Notes under the pieces: generated by a model
The model's input: the letters and a program-made list of their open reading frames with translations, nothing else
The model's database searches: none
What the model was told of the DNA's origin: nothing
From: Torreya grandis
Taxonomy: Eukaryota; Streptophyta; Pinopsida; Cupressales; Taxaceae
Reading direction: 5' to 3'
DNA length: 64,000 nt
Assembly (NCBI GenBank): GCA_037957365.1
Contig: JARHVA010000002.1
Location: 621,001-685,000, forward strand
Shown: piece after piece, positions 36,561-48,880 of the stretch
How positions within the stretch are numbered: the stretch's first letter is position 1
How the letters are laid out: each line of letters begins with the position of its first letter
Made by a program: the position numbers and the translations under genes

Positions 36561-39500
36561 TTATCTGGTATTAGATCAGGTTTGAATCTTGTAGGAGTAA
36601 AGAATGGTGAGAGGACTGGGAGGTGCTAGATAGATAAATTATACTATAGAAGAGCTATAAAGGAAATTTCAATAATTAACATAGGTTATCACTAGTTAAT
36701 AGAGAAGATATAATCATGATAAGGAAGACATAGATCATGATGAAGAAGTTCAACAAGAATAATAATAATAAGAGAATCCACCATTGATGAAAGAGAGGAA
36801 GGTTCAGGATTTAAAATGAAGGAATGAAGTAATCAAGGTTGATGTTCTAGATTATGGAGGTAGTTTAAAACTATATGAGTTAATATATTAGATAAATAGC
36901 TTGGAGAAGTTCTTTGAGTGGAAGACTATGAGAAAAGACGAAGGTAATTTTTGCATGCACAAAATTGAAAGGTCATGAAATGATTTTTTGGGTTCACCTG
37001 TAGAAAGAGAGAATGAGAAAATGTAAATAGAAGATTAATTTATTAAAAAATATGAATAATCTGAGAGATAAATTTCTTCTTGTAGATTATGCACAAACCA
37101 TATACAAAAGATTTTAAAATTTAAGGCAAAAAGATCATAGTATACAAGAGTATACAGATAAATTTTAGAATCTTTCCATATGAATAAAACATGATGAAAC
37201 AAAAGAGCAGATGGGTCCAAGGTATGTAAATGGTTTGAAATTTTATATTCAAGATGAATTAAACATGCATAGAATACTTAACATAAAGGACGCTTATCAA
37301 TTAGATTTGAAGGCTAAAGAAAAAAATAGACAAAATTTCAAAAGGACATATACTTATCCAAAAAGAGGTGGATCCCCTCCAATAAGAATGAAAGGTGGGA
37401 TTAATATCATCATAGGTGGATTTGATGCCAATAGAGGTGAATCATCATGTGGTTTAGAAAGACAAGATGATAAGAGGCAAGGGTTTCAATACCAACAAAG
37501 AGGAAGATGATAATAGGCAAGGGTTATGGTGATTATATAAGATGGTTTATGAATTACCATAGATCTTATGTCTATTATAGATGTGGAGAAGAAGGGCACA
37601 TAGTGTTTGAGTGTCCACACTATCAAGATCAAGAAAAAAGGCAAGAAGATTGCCCAAGATTAAATCTAGTTAAGGTTGAAATAGAAGAGAAGAATAATAA
37701 AGTTGTACCAGCTGATGTTGGAGAGAACCTCATGATGAGAAGAACTATGATTTCTCAAAGGAAGGATCAAGTGAAAAATAAAGAAGGTGGTGATGCATGG
37801 TCATGATCATATATTTTTTAAACATGATTTACTTCACGAGGAAGGGTATGCAAACTAATTATAGATGGTGGTAGTTGTGAAAATATGGTTTCTAAGGAAA
37901 TCATTGAGAAACTAGGTTTATAATGTGAAAAATATTGTAACCCTTATCAAATTTCATGGTTTAAGAAAGGGAATGAGATTACAATAGATAAAAGGTGCTT
38001 AATCAAGTTTTCTATAGGAAAAACTTATAATGGTGAAATATGTTGTAATTTTATTTTGATGGATGCATGTCATGTGTTATTGGAGAGACCATGAAAATTT
38101 GATAGGAAAGTAGTTCATGGTGGAGAAAAGAACACATACACTTTTTGGAAATGGGGTACAAAGATATTTTTGTTACATCTTAAAGAGGAAGAGAAGATAG
38201 AAAACATGATCTCTATTAAATAATTTATCCAAGATATGAAGGTAGTAGGTTGTTGTTATGCATTAGTAAAAAATAATGAAGAAATAGAAATGGTGCCAAT
38301 ACTAACAGAAGTAGCAAGATTGTTGAAAGAATATGTAGATGTTATGCCTAATGAGTTACCAGATGGTTTACCACTAAAAATAGATATTCAACATCACATT
38401 GATTTGATTCTAAGATCAGCTCTACCTAATCAAGAATATTATAGGATGAGTCTAACAAAACATACAAAATTAAATAAATATGTTACTGAATTGCTAAGAA
38501 AGAAGGTGATAAGCAAGAATATGAGTCCATGTGCATAACTAGCTTTGTTAACTCCAAAGAAAGATGGAGGATGAAGAATGTGTGTGGATAGTAGAGAAAC
38601 TAATAAAATTCCAATAAAGTATAGGTTTCCTATACCTCATTTGATGATACGATGGATGTGCTTAAAGGTGAGAAATATTTTACCAAAATTGATCTAAAGA
38701 GTGATTACTATCAGATTTGAATTTGTGAATAAGATGAGTGGAAAAATGCATTCAAAACTAGGGATGGATTATATGAGTGAATGGTGATGCCATTCAGATT
38801 ATCTAATGCACCTAGCACATTTATGAGGGTGATGAATATAGTGCTATGAGAATATATTGGTAAGTTTGATTTCTATGTTAAGTTGATCTATCCACTTAGA
38901 TTTGATTTTTATATTTTTTAAAGCATAAACATGATCATCTGAGGGTTTAAAATTAATGTTTAATGATTTTTTTAAGAATTTTCTATTTTTAAAAATTATA
39001 TATTTTTAGAACCGAAAGTCAATGTCAATTGAATATTATTCCATAGGATAATTTTATTATTTAGGTTATTTTGGGAAAGTTTTAGAGCTAGAGTTATTGC
39101 ATGCAAAATGTACTATAAGTAAAAGCTGCTAAAAATAGACATTTTTTTAAATTCTATCTTTTTTAAAATTTTTACATTTCAACGCTAAACTCTGAGTTGA
39201 GGCTAATTGAAGCATGATTTGGGTTTGTAATTATTTCAATCAGTTAATACAAATAAATTTTGATTATTGTTTCAAGATCTTGGTGTATTAGTAATTTTTT
39301 TGTTCTTGATAGTTTTCAGGTTCATTATCTAGTATTAGATCAAGTTTGAATATTGTAGGAGTAAAGAATGGTGAGAGGATTGGGAGGTGCTAGACAGATA
39401 AATTATACTATAAAAGAGCTATAAAGAAAAATTCAATAATTAACATAGGTTATCACTAGTTAATAGAGAAGATATAATCATGATAAGGAAGACATAGATC

Positions 39501-41634
39501 ATGATGAAGAAGTTCAACAAGAATAATAATAATAAGAGAATCCACCATTGATGAAAGAGAGGAAGGTTCAAGATTTAAAATGAAGGAATGAAGTAATCAA
39601 GGTTGATGTTCTAGATTATGGAAGTAGTTTAAAACTATATGAGTTAATATATTAGATAAATAGCATGGAGAAGTTCTTTGAGTGGAAGACTATGAGAAAA
39701 GACAAGAAGGTAATTTTTGCATGCGCAAAATTGAAAGGTCATGAAATGATTTTTTGGGTTCACCTGTAGAAAAAGAGAATGAAGAAATGTAAATAGAAGA
39801 TTAATTTATTGAAAAATATGAATAATCTGAGAGATAAATTTCTTCTTGTAGATTATGCACAAACCATATACAAAAGATTTTAAAATTTAAGGCAAAAAGA
39901 TCATAGTATACAAGAGTATACAGATAAATTTTAGAATCTTTCCATATGAATAAAACATGATGAAACAAAAGAGCAGATGGGTCCAAGGTATGTAAATGGT
40001 TTGAAATTTTATATTCAAGATGAATTAAACATGCATAGAATACTTAACATAAAGGACGCTTATCAATTAGATTTGAAGGCTAAAGAAAAAAATAGACAAA
40101 ATTTCAAAAGGACATATACTTATCCAAAAAGAGGTGGATCCCCTCCAATAAGAATGAAAGGTGGGATTAATATCATCATAGGTGGATTTGATGCCAATAG
40201 AGGTGAATCATCATGTGGTTTAGAAAGACAAGATGATAAGAGGCAAGGGTTTCAATACCAACAAAGAGGAAGATGATAATAGGCAAGGGTTATGGTGATT
40301 ATATAAGATGGTTTATGAATTACCATAGATCTTATGTCTATTATAGATGTGGAGAAGAAGGGCACATAGTGTTTGAGTGTCCACACTATCAAGATCAAGA
40401 AAAAAGGCAAGAAGATTGCCCAAGATTAAATCTAGTTAAGGTTGAAATAGAAGAGAAGAATAATAAAGTTGTACCAGCTGATGTTGGAGAGAACCTCATG
40501 ATGAGAAGAACTATGATTTCTCAAAGGAAGGGTCAAGTGAAAAATAAAGAAGGTGGTGATGCATGGTCATGATCATATATTTTTTAAACATGATGTACTT
40601 CACGAGGAAAGGTATGCAAACTAATTATAGATGGTGGTAGTTGTGAAAATATGGTTTCTAAGGAAATCATTGAGAAACTAGGTTTATAACGTGAAAAATA
40701 TTGTAACCCTTATCAAATTTCATGGTTTAAGAAAGGGAATGAGGTTACAATAGATAAAAGGTGCTTAATCAAGTTTTCTATAGGAAAAACTTATAATGGT
40801 GAAATATGTTGTAATTTTATTTTGATGGATGCATGTCATGTGTTATTGGAGAGACCATGAAAATTTGATAGGAAAGTAGTTCATGGTGGAGAAAAGAACA
40901 CATACACTTTTTGGAAATGGGGTACAGAGATATTTTTGTTACATCTTAAAGAGGAAGAGAAGATAGAAAACATGATCTCTATTAAATAATTTATCCAAGA
41001 TATGAAGGTAGTAGGTTGTTGTTATGCATTAGTAAAAAATAATGAAGAAATAGAAATGGTGCCAATACTAACAGAAGTAGCAAGATTGTTGAAAGAATAT
41101 GTAGATGTTATGCCTAATGAGTTACCAGATGGTTTACCACTAAAAATAGATATTCAACATCACATTGATTTGATTCTAAGATCAGCTCTACCTAATCAAG
41201 AATATTATAGGATGAGTCTAACAAAACATACAAAATTAAATAAATATGTTACTGAATTGCTAAGAAAGAAGGTGATAAGCAAGAATATGAGTCCATGTGC
41301 ATAACTAGCTTTGTTAACTCCAAAGAAAGATGGAGGATGAAGAATGTGTGTGGATAGTAGAGAAACTAATAAAATTACAATAAAATATAGGTTTCCTATA
41401 CCTCATTTGATGATACGATGGACATGCTTAAAGGTGCAAAATATTTTACCAAAATTGATCTAAAGAGTGATTACTATCAGATTTGAATTTGTGAATAAGA
41501 TGAGTGGAAAAATGCATTCAAAACTAGGGATGGATTATATGAGTGAATGGTGATGCCATTCAGATTATCTAATGCACCTAGCACATTTATGAGGGTGATG
41601 AATACAGTGCTATGAGAATATATTGGTAAGTTTG
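36103..41634 (+). repeat. 2,766-bp near-identical direct duplication
   Basis: 36103-38868 is repeated at 38869-41634 with a constant offset of 2,766 bp. By eye there are only scattered single-base differences (for example 37747 onward KDQ against KGQ in the translated frame). The right junction joins RT sequence (GGTAAGTTTG) to LTR sequence (TTTCTATGTTAAG). AAGTTTG occurs at the equivalent spot in other LTR copies and in the RT, so the join may have used microhomology. Confidence 0.9.
38869..39324 (+). repeat. partial gypsy LTR e (duplication product)
   Basis: Lacks about the first 100 bp of the LTR and fuses directly to RT sequence on its left. Its end AGGTTCA and primer site TAGTATTAGATCAAG are present. 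Confidence 0.85.
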
Positions 41635-43783
41635 TGGTTATTTATTTGGATGATATTTTGATATTTAATAAGACTAAAGAAGAACACTTACAACATTTGA
41701 GAATGATAATGGATTTATTAAGAAAGAAAAAGTTGTATGAAAATTTAAAGAAGTGCAAGTTTATACACAATAATTTAGTATTTTTGAGATTTGTAGTTTC
41801 AGTAGATGGTGTGAAAATGGATGAAAAATAGATAAAGGCAATTTTCAAGCGGCGTATTCAAAGAAACATTACAAAATCAAGAATTTTCCATGGGTTAACA
41901 TCTTTTTACAAAAAAAATATTAAAAATTTTAGTAGTATTGCAACACCAATAACATATTGCATAAGAGGGAAAGAATTTGCATAGACTAGAGCAGCCACAA
42001 AAAGTTTTTAAATTTGAAAGAAGAAGATTACATAAAGACCAATTTTAACATTACTAAATTTTAACAAAGTGTTTGAGGTTGATTTTGATTCTTCATTTGT
42101 GGGAACTGGTGTTGTGCTAAGTCAAAAAAGAAAGCCAATAGAATATTGAAGTAAGAACAAAGTATTCTACTTATGATGTTGAAATTTAGGTAATTGTAAA
42201 AGAATTAAGACATTGGAGGCATTACCTGGTGCCAAATTAATTTATACTATTTATAGATCATGAGGCTTTGAAGTATGTGAATACATAAAAGAAGCTGAAT
42301 AGTAGGCATGCAAAGTGGGTTTCTTTCTTGTAGGAATATAATTTTGTGTTGAATCATAAATTAGGAAATTAGAATTAGGTGGCTGATGCATTGAGTAGAC
42401 GAGTAGCGATATTAACTATTATGGTGAGTGAAGTAGTTCAATTTGAATTTATCAAAGAATTATATAATACTGATTCATATTTTGGTAAGATATTTAAATA
42501 GTGTAGAGATCCATTAATAGGTGGGATAGATATTGTTCATGATGAATATCTTATACAAGAAGGTTATCTCTTCAAAGGAAAAAAATTATGTATTCCAATT
42601 GGGTCTCTAAAAGACAATATAATAAGAGAATTACATAGTGATGGTTTGATTGGACATTTTAGTAAGATGAAAACAATAGCTTTGATCAAGGTAAAGTATC
42701 TTTGGACAAAGATGAAGAGATATTTAACATGGCATGTTTTAAGATGTAGAATATGTTAGGTGGCTAAAGTACATACACAAAATACTGGACTATACATGCC
42801 ATTACTGGTTCTAAAAGGACCATAAATAAATTTGAGTATGGATTTTATGTTTGGATTACCAAACATACAAAGAGGTAACGATTTAATTTGTGTTTTTGTA
42901 AATAGATTTTCTAAAATGGTTCCTTTCATTGCATGTAAGAAAACCAATGATGGAACTAGGGTTGTATAATTATTTTTTATGGATATTTTGAGATTGCATG
43001 ATGTTCGAAAAACTATTACTTCAGATAGGGACACAAAATATCTAAGTCATTTTTGGAGGACTTTATGGAAGAAGATGGGTACTAAGATACAATTTAGTAT
43101 TGCATATTAGCCACAAATAGATTGATAGATAGAAATTATGAATAGGAGCTTGGAAAATTTAATGAGATGCATAGTGGAAGAGATTCATAGTGAAAGAGCA
43201 GCCAAAGCATTTGCAGAGTATATGCAGTAGTTGTAAGGAGTAAGAAGAAAGTTGTAGAAATGTTATGAAAAATATAAAGTAGCAGTAGATGTCAGAATAA
43301 TATCTAAGGTATTTGAAGAATGAGAGTTGGTAATGGTTTACTTGAGGAAAGAAATATTTTGAAAAGTCACATACAACAAGTTGAAGTACAAGAAAATTGG
43401 ACAATGCCAAATTGTGAAAAAAAATCAATGATAATGCTTATGAGGTAAGTTTACTATAAAATTTTGATATATCTCTAGTATTTAATGTTTTAGATTTATA
43501 TGAATTTCACGAATAATATGGTGAAGATGACGAAGATGAAGAAGTAAATTGGGAGCAACAATTTCCAAAAAAAGAAAGAAAAAATAGTGTAGGTTTTGGA
43601 TATGAAGAAAGTGGGCACAAGGCAAGAGAATTATAATAGGTATTTGGTGTATTGAGAAGGATTGCAACAAGAAGACAACATTTGAATTACATAATGGGAG
43701 TAGGAGAATATTTATAAATACAAATGGTATTAGTATAATCGGGTTAACTCATAAGAGCTGACTTGTTTTCAACTAGAGGAACA

Positions 43784-44340
43784 TGATGCAAAAAAGGTAG
43801 GTCAACCTTTTAGAGGTCATTACTTTTGACTTGTAACTCTATTAGAGTTCTTTCATGTGCCAAAATGACTATATCAAAAAGTTTGTTTCTACCCTAATCC
43901 ACTCTATCTTCTTAGATTTTATTTTGATATTTTTTAGAGGTTAAATGTGATCATTTGAGGGTTTGAAATTAATATTTAATAATTTTTTGAGAATTTTATA
44001 TTTTTAAAAACTGTATATTTTTAGAACCAAAAGCCAACTTTAGTTTATTTTCTTATCATATTCTAATTTTAGTATTTGGGTTATTTTAGTAAATTTTTAG
44101 AGTTGTGCACTCTTGCATGTGAAGATAACTATAAATAACAACTACTAAAAAAAAGACATTTTTTTAGATTTTAGATTTTTAAAATATTTGTATGTCAACT
44201 CTAAATTCTAATTTCATTTATATTTAATCATTGTTTGGATTTGTGATTATTTAAATCAATCAATATTATTCAATTCTTAGTATTGTTTCTAGATCTTTGC
44301 CTATTGGTAATTTTTTTGTTCTTGATAGTTTTTGACTTCA
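43784..44340 (+). repeat. gypsy LTR f, right end of the array
   Basis: 557 bp, beginning TGATGCAAAA after the purine-rich CTAGAGGAACA and ending GACTTCA. No primer site follows, so the array ends here. Flanking bases CAAAA here and AAAAA left of LTR a do not make a convincing target duplication. Confidence 0.8.
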
Positions 44341-44787
44341 CAAAAAAATCATAAGACAAGCATGAGTCATTATTGAGATAAAACGAATAATTGTTGAGAT
44401 AAAGAATTATTAAATATAGGCTTAAGTTTTTTTTTAAAAATACATAGTTATGAATATTGAAAGAGAATACAAAATAAATTACTTTTATCTAGTTGAAATA
44501 ACCCATCAGCCATTATATGCATTTATCCTCTATGTTTAGTTTTTCATTTATTTCATCAAATTTATTTACCATTAATTTCAAACCATCATGACTATCCGTG
44601 ATTAAAAATAAAAACTATGGTCTCTTTTCCACATTTTTTAGTCCATTTTTTTGGTTCATCTTTCAAAAGTTTAATTCTCTTCCAAAAAATATTTAAAAAA
44701 TTTATGAAATATTTTTCATTTGAAATTTTACCAATACATTTTTGAATTAAGAATAGATCATTTTAATTAAATATGAATGAAATTTTT
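44341..44787. other. AT-rich spacer
   Basis: Nothing recognised between the gypsy array and the divergent element that follows. Confidence 0.4.
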
Positions 44788-46674
44788 TGATGTAGAAAAT
44801 GAGGTCAATTTTTTAAAAGCCTTAACTTTTGATCTGCAGTTTTGATTAAGTCTATCTTCATGCTAAAATAACCATTTGAAAAATTTCTTTGCTTCTGTAA
44901 CCCATCATTTTTATTTTGAGACATTTTCAATATTTTTTGGATGTCATATGTGACCATTTGAGGGTTTGAAATTTCCATTTAATATTATTTTTGATTTTTT
45001 TCTAAATTTAAAAATTATTTGTTTTTCTAACCAGACCTGAACTTAAGTTAAAATTCATCTAATAAGTTTAATTTATAGTTTAGTTTATTTTTAAATATTT
45101 TTAGATTTACACACATTTGCATACAAAACTTATTAAAAATAACAACCTCAAAAAATAATAGTTCAAATTTTATTTATATTTAGAGATTTAAATTTTACAT
45201 GTCAACTTTGATTCTAAGTTGAAGCTTATTTATGCATGGTTTGTATTTATTTAAATACTTCAATATAAATTAATATTGTTTATTGTTTATAACCTTAGCC
45301 TATTGGTAATTTTATTATCTTGATAGTATTTAGATTCATTATTTGGTATTTGTTGAGATGCATAGTTGGAGAGAAGCCCAACCAATAAAACTTGGTCTTA
45401 CCACAAGCTAAGTTTGCATATAATAGTTTAGAGAACATATCAATAAGTAAATAAACATTTTAGATTATTTATAGGATAAATCCTATGAATATTTTAGATT
45501 TGGTACAATTACCAATTGTACAATGAGTTAGTGATGATGCATAAACATCTGCAAAACATATACAATATTTAAAAAAGGAATTAAGAAGAAAGTTGCAATA
45601 AAGTAATAAGAAGCATATAATAATAACAGATGTCAGAAAAATTCAAAAATATTTGAAGAATTAGATTTAGTGATAGTTGACTTAAAGAAATATATATTTC
45701 TAAAAATCACATATAAGAAGTTGAACTACAAAAAAATTGGACCATACAGAATTGTGAATAAAATCAATGGCAATGCTTATATGGTGAGTTTACCATAGAA
45801 TTTTTATATCTCTCTAGTATTTAATATTTCATATTTATGTGATTTTCATGGAGAATATAATGAAGATGAAGAAGATGAAGATGAAGAAGTATCTATTGGA
45901 AGCAGTAGGTGCCAAAAAAGAAGAAAGAAAAAATAGTGCAAGTTCTATATAAGAAGATAATAAACACAAGATAAAAAAAAGCTATGTTAGGTATTTGGTA
46001 TACTTAAAAATATTACATCAAGAGGACAAAACTTGGATTACATAATGGGAGCTGAAGAAAATTGATAAGGATAAATGGTAGCAGTATAATCAGAGCAACT
46101 TGCAAGAGCTGAATTGTTTTCAACTAGAGGAGAATGATTCTGAAAAAGAGATCAAACTTTTGGAGGCCAAATTTTTTTATTCTTAGTTATATTTTATCCC
46201 ACCTTCACATCAAAATGATGATATTAAAAAAATTCAATGCTATCATAACCTACCCTTCTAGTTATGGAACATTTTCAATATTTTTTTGAGTCCATATGTG
46301 ACCATCTACGAGTCTAAAACTATCATTTAATGTTATTTTCAAGTTTTTTCTAAATTTTTGAATTATTTATTTTGTAACCAGAGTTGAACTTCAATTAAAA
46401 TTTATCTAATAGGTTAATTTTATAAATTATTTTGTTTTTAGAGCTGTGCATGCTTTCATGTAAAACTTACTAAAAATAATAGCTACTAAAAATATCATGT
46501 CAAGTTTTATTTATTTTTAGACTTATGAATTTTACATTTCAACTCCAATTCTAAATTGAGTCATATTTATACATATTTTTTAATTATTTGAATCTCAAAT
46601 ATGAAACAATAATTATTATTGTCCAAAATTCTGGCCTATTGATAATTTTATTGTCTTAATATTATTTACGTTTA
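44788..46674 (+). mobile_element. divergent, internally deleted gypsy element
   Basis: Two LTRs (44788-45338 and 46135-46674) are clearly related to those of the array but more diverged (start TGATGTAGAA or TGATTCTGAA; shared blocks GTGACCATTTGAGGG, TGCATG, GTCAACT). The interior is only about 0.8 kb. The primer site TTTGGTATTT at about 45341 is joined directly to the integrase C-terminal region (RCIVGEKP-like, about 45357), followed by a chromodomain-like tail (about 45935-46100) and the purine tract AGAGGAGAA. Everything from Gag through RNase H and the integrase catalytic core is missing. Confidence 0.75.
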
Positions 46675-47514
46675 TTTCTTTTGGACTATTCAAATTAAAT
46701 TAAAAAATTATTTTTAATTATTTTTAAAATATTAAGTTGTAATTGTATCTAGAGATGTTTTACAATAATATTTACATTTTACAATAACATCTAAAGTGGT
46801 GGTGGGTTGTAATATAATCAATGTGTTTACTTTTAGTTCTAGGATTATAATATAATGAATGTGCCTACTTTTAATTTCAAAAGTAAATTTTAAATTTATT
46901 TGAAAGTCATATACTATATTAAATTTTATTAAAAATATAATTTTATGAATGGATATTATTATAAGTTAAAATTCGACCAAAATTATTATATCATATTAAC
47001 TTTTTTTAAAATTAATATACTTATCTTACATAAATTGATGTAAAAGACACAAATAAATATTATTCTCAAAACATTTATTCTACATATATTAAAAATCTAA
47101 TTTTAATATAGATATATCAAGAATGATTTTTCTCAACATATTTTACATATTGAAAATAAATTAAAATTTAAAATATCACGAAAAAAAATAGTCTCTATTT
47201 AAAATAATGTAGTGTACCTACACTTAAATTGTATAAGAAAAAATTAAATCTTAATTTAAATTTTAAAAAATGATGAAATGAAATTATTTTAAAATTATTT
47301 TTAAGGTTGAAAAATAAATAATATTGTGAAATAAATACATATTTACATAAAAATATAATGTTATTTAATACCTTTATCTTATTTTAATTGGGCAAACGTA
47401 ATTATATCATGACAAAAACATCATATTAAGTCTACCCACCATATATTGTTTTAATCTTGTTATATAATATATTTGTTATTAATTTTTCTGCAAATTTAAT
47501 TTTTTTTAAAATAA
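46675..47514. other. very AT-rich intergenic DNA
   Basis: No frame, motif or repeat that I can identify. Confidence 0.4.
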
Positions 47515-47740
47515 GATAGAAGCTTTGTATGCTTAATTCCCACCACTCAATTAAATATGGAACTTTGACTAAATGTAGTATACATGCAACTTGATTTGCT
47601 GTACCATCTCCAATATAAAAAAATAGATTGATTTGAGATTTAATGAATGAAAAATGTCAAATTTAATTTCTTTAACAAATTTTTTGGTCGTATATGATTT
47701 GATTACAAATGAGACTCGACCATATTTATAATGTAAATAG
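47515..47740. repeat. decayed copy of the P450 upstream region
   Basis: AGAAGCTTTGTATGCTTAAT, CCCACCACTCAAT and TATGGAACTT match GAGCTCTGTATGCTTATT, CCCACCACTCAATCATGTATG at 3745-3785. Later TTTAACAAATTTTTTGGTCG and TATATGATTTG match the 4.0-kb region. No P450 exon is seen beside it. Confidence 0.55.
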
Positions 47741-48415
47741 AGACACCCAAGAGTAATTATCAATAAAAATACATGAAAAGGACCTGTCCCTTAAAAGGTG
47801 GCATGGATTAAAATGATATGCCGTCTAAATTTAAGTGGAAATCTTAAATAAAAAAACTTGTATCTTATAATACCATGGCTTAAAATGTCACGGCATTTAA
47901 ATAATATGCAATATAATTTCAAATTTAAATGGATTTAAGAAGAATTGGAAAAAAAAGTTTATTTGGTTATATTGATTGAAAATGTTTATTTAATTGTAAA
48001 TTTATATTTGTTTTATACATTTGTTTGTGAATAATTGTTTTGGTTCAAAGTTAATAATAGTAATAGTTTAATTGATTTTCATAATTTAAAAGTTTATTAT
48101 TTTAGAGATAATTTTTGTTTTATTTTCTATGTTATGAATCATCTTATTAAAATAAGGCTATTTTAAAATTATGAAACTAGTGTCAAGAAATATTTTAAAT
48201 AAGTTAAGAATTATGTGAAATTATAATTAAAAAGTGGTGTTTAAAAAATAAAATACTTTTGTCAAATTTTTTATATAAAGAAAGTAAGGAGGTCTATTTG
48301 AAAAAAAGGTTAAAGACCATGTGACAAAAATATGGTACAAAATTGATTATAAAGAAATAATAATCAGTATTGATGAAACATTCTTACAAAACTAAACATT
48401 ATATTTGCATTGAGG
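47741..48415. other. AT-rich sequence, nothing recognised
   Basis: Lies between the P450-upstream-like fragment and the left terminal repeat of the Penelope-like copy. No supported feature. Confidence 0.35.
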
Positions 48416-48579
48416 AGAAAAAACTACATACCTTAAAAAATTATTATCAAAAGTACAAAACAACAAAAACCATGAAAATAAAAAAGCACACAACTTAAAT
48501 AGAGAAAACGGCATGTAAAACTTAATCATTAATAAATTTAAATATAAAACAACTTTCACTTGAAATACTTTCAATGACT

Positions 48580-48675
<96 letters not shown>

Positions 48676-48880
48676 TTTAATTGTATATATTAAAATAATT
48701 ATTTTATTTATAAAATATAAATTAGAAAAATATATTAATTTTAATTATATTTTTAAATGTAAACTAACTTAACCTTTACTCAATTAAAATAAAAAATAAA
48801 AAATGTTACACTATTTGATTATTGAAGTTTTGTTATAATTTTATTTAATTTTATCAATCACAATTACTAAGTCTACTCTC
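48416..48880 (+). repeat. left terminal repeat of the Penelope-like element
   Basis: Matches 50995-51405: ATTATTATCAAAA, CACACAACTTAAATA, TTTCAATGA, and near the end ACTCAATTAAAATAAAAAAT, AAAAATGTTACA and TTTTATCAATCACAATTA. A CT/TA microsatellite has expanded inside this copy. Confidence 0.6.
48582..48673. repeat. compound (CT)n(TA)n microsatellite
   Basis: About 16 CT units followed by about 29 TA units with no interruption. The equivalent place in the right terminal repeat lacks it. Confidence 0.95.

Larger units (their letters stand above)
36002..44340 (+). mobile_element. Ty3/gypsy chromovirus, element 4 with internal duplication
   Basis: A single element whose first part is present twice. 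The order is LTR d, then Gag (about 36840-37500), zinc knuckle (37576-37620), protease DGG near 37865 and RT up to 38868. Next comes a partial LTR (38869-39324) and a second near-identical Gag-protease-RT run. It then continues through RT (YLDD intact at 41643-41654), RNase H (about 42060-42380), integrase (about 42640-43180) and a chromodomain-like tail (43588-43750) to LTR f. The integrase C-terminal part has a deletion near 43183. The two Gag frames (37211-37510 and 39977-40276) translate identically. All frames are broken. Confidence 0.85.

Noticed and set aside
28580..43670. Minus-strand ORFs across the gypsy array (for example 29503-29817, 35654-35899, 42756-43034)
   Set aside because: They mirror plus-strand Pol or linker sequence; the plus strand carries the motifs.
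38869..43783. Reading the second Gag-RT run as an independent fifth element
   Set aside because: It lacks its own complete left LTR and is a near-identical 2,766-bp duplication inside element 4.
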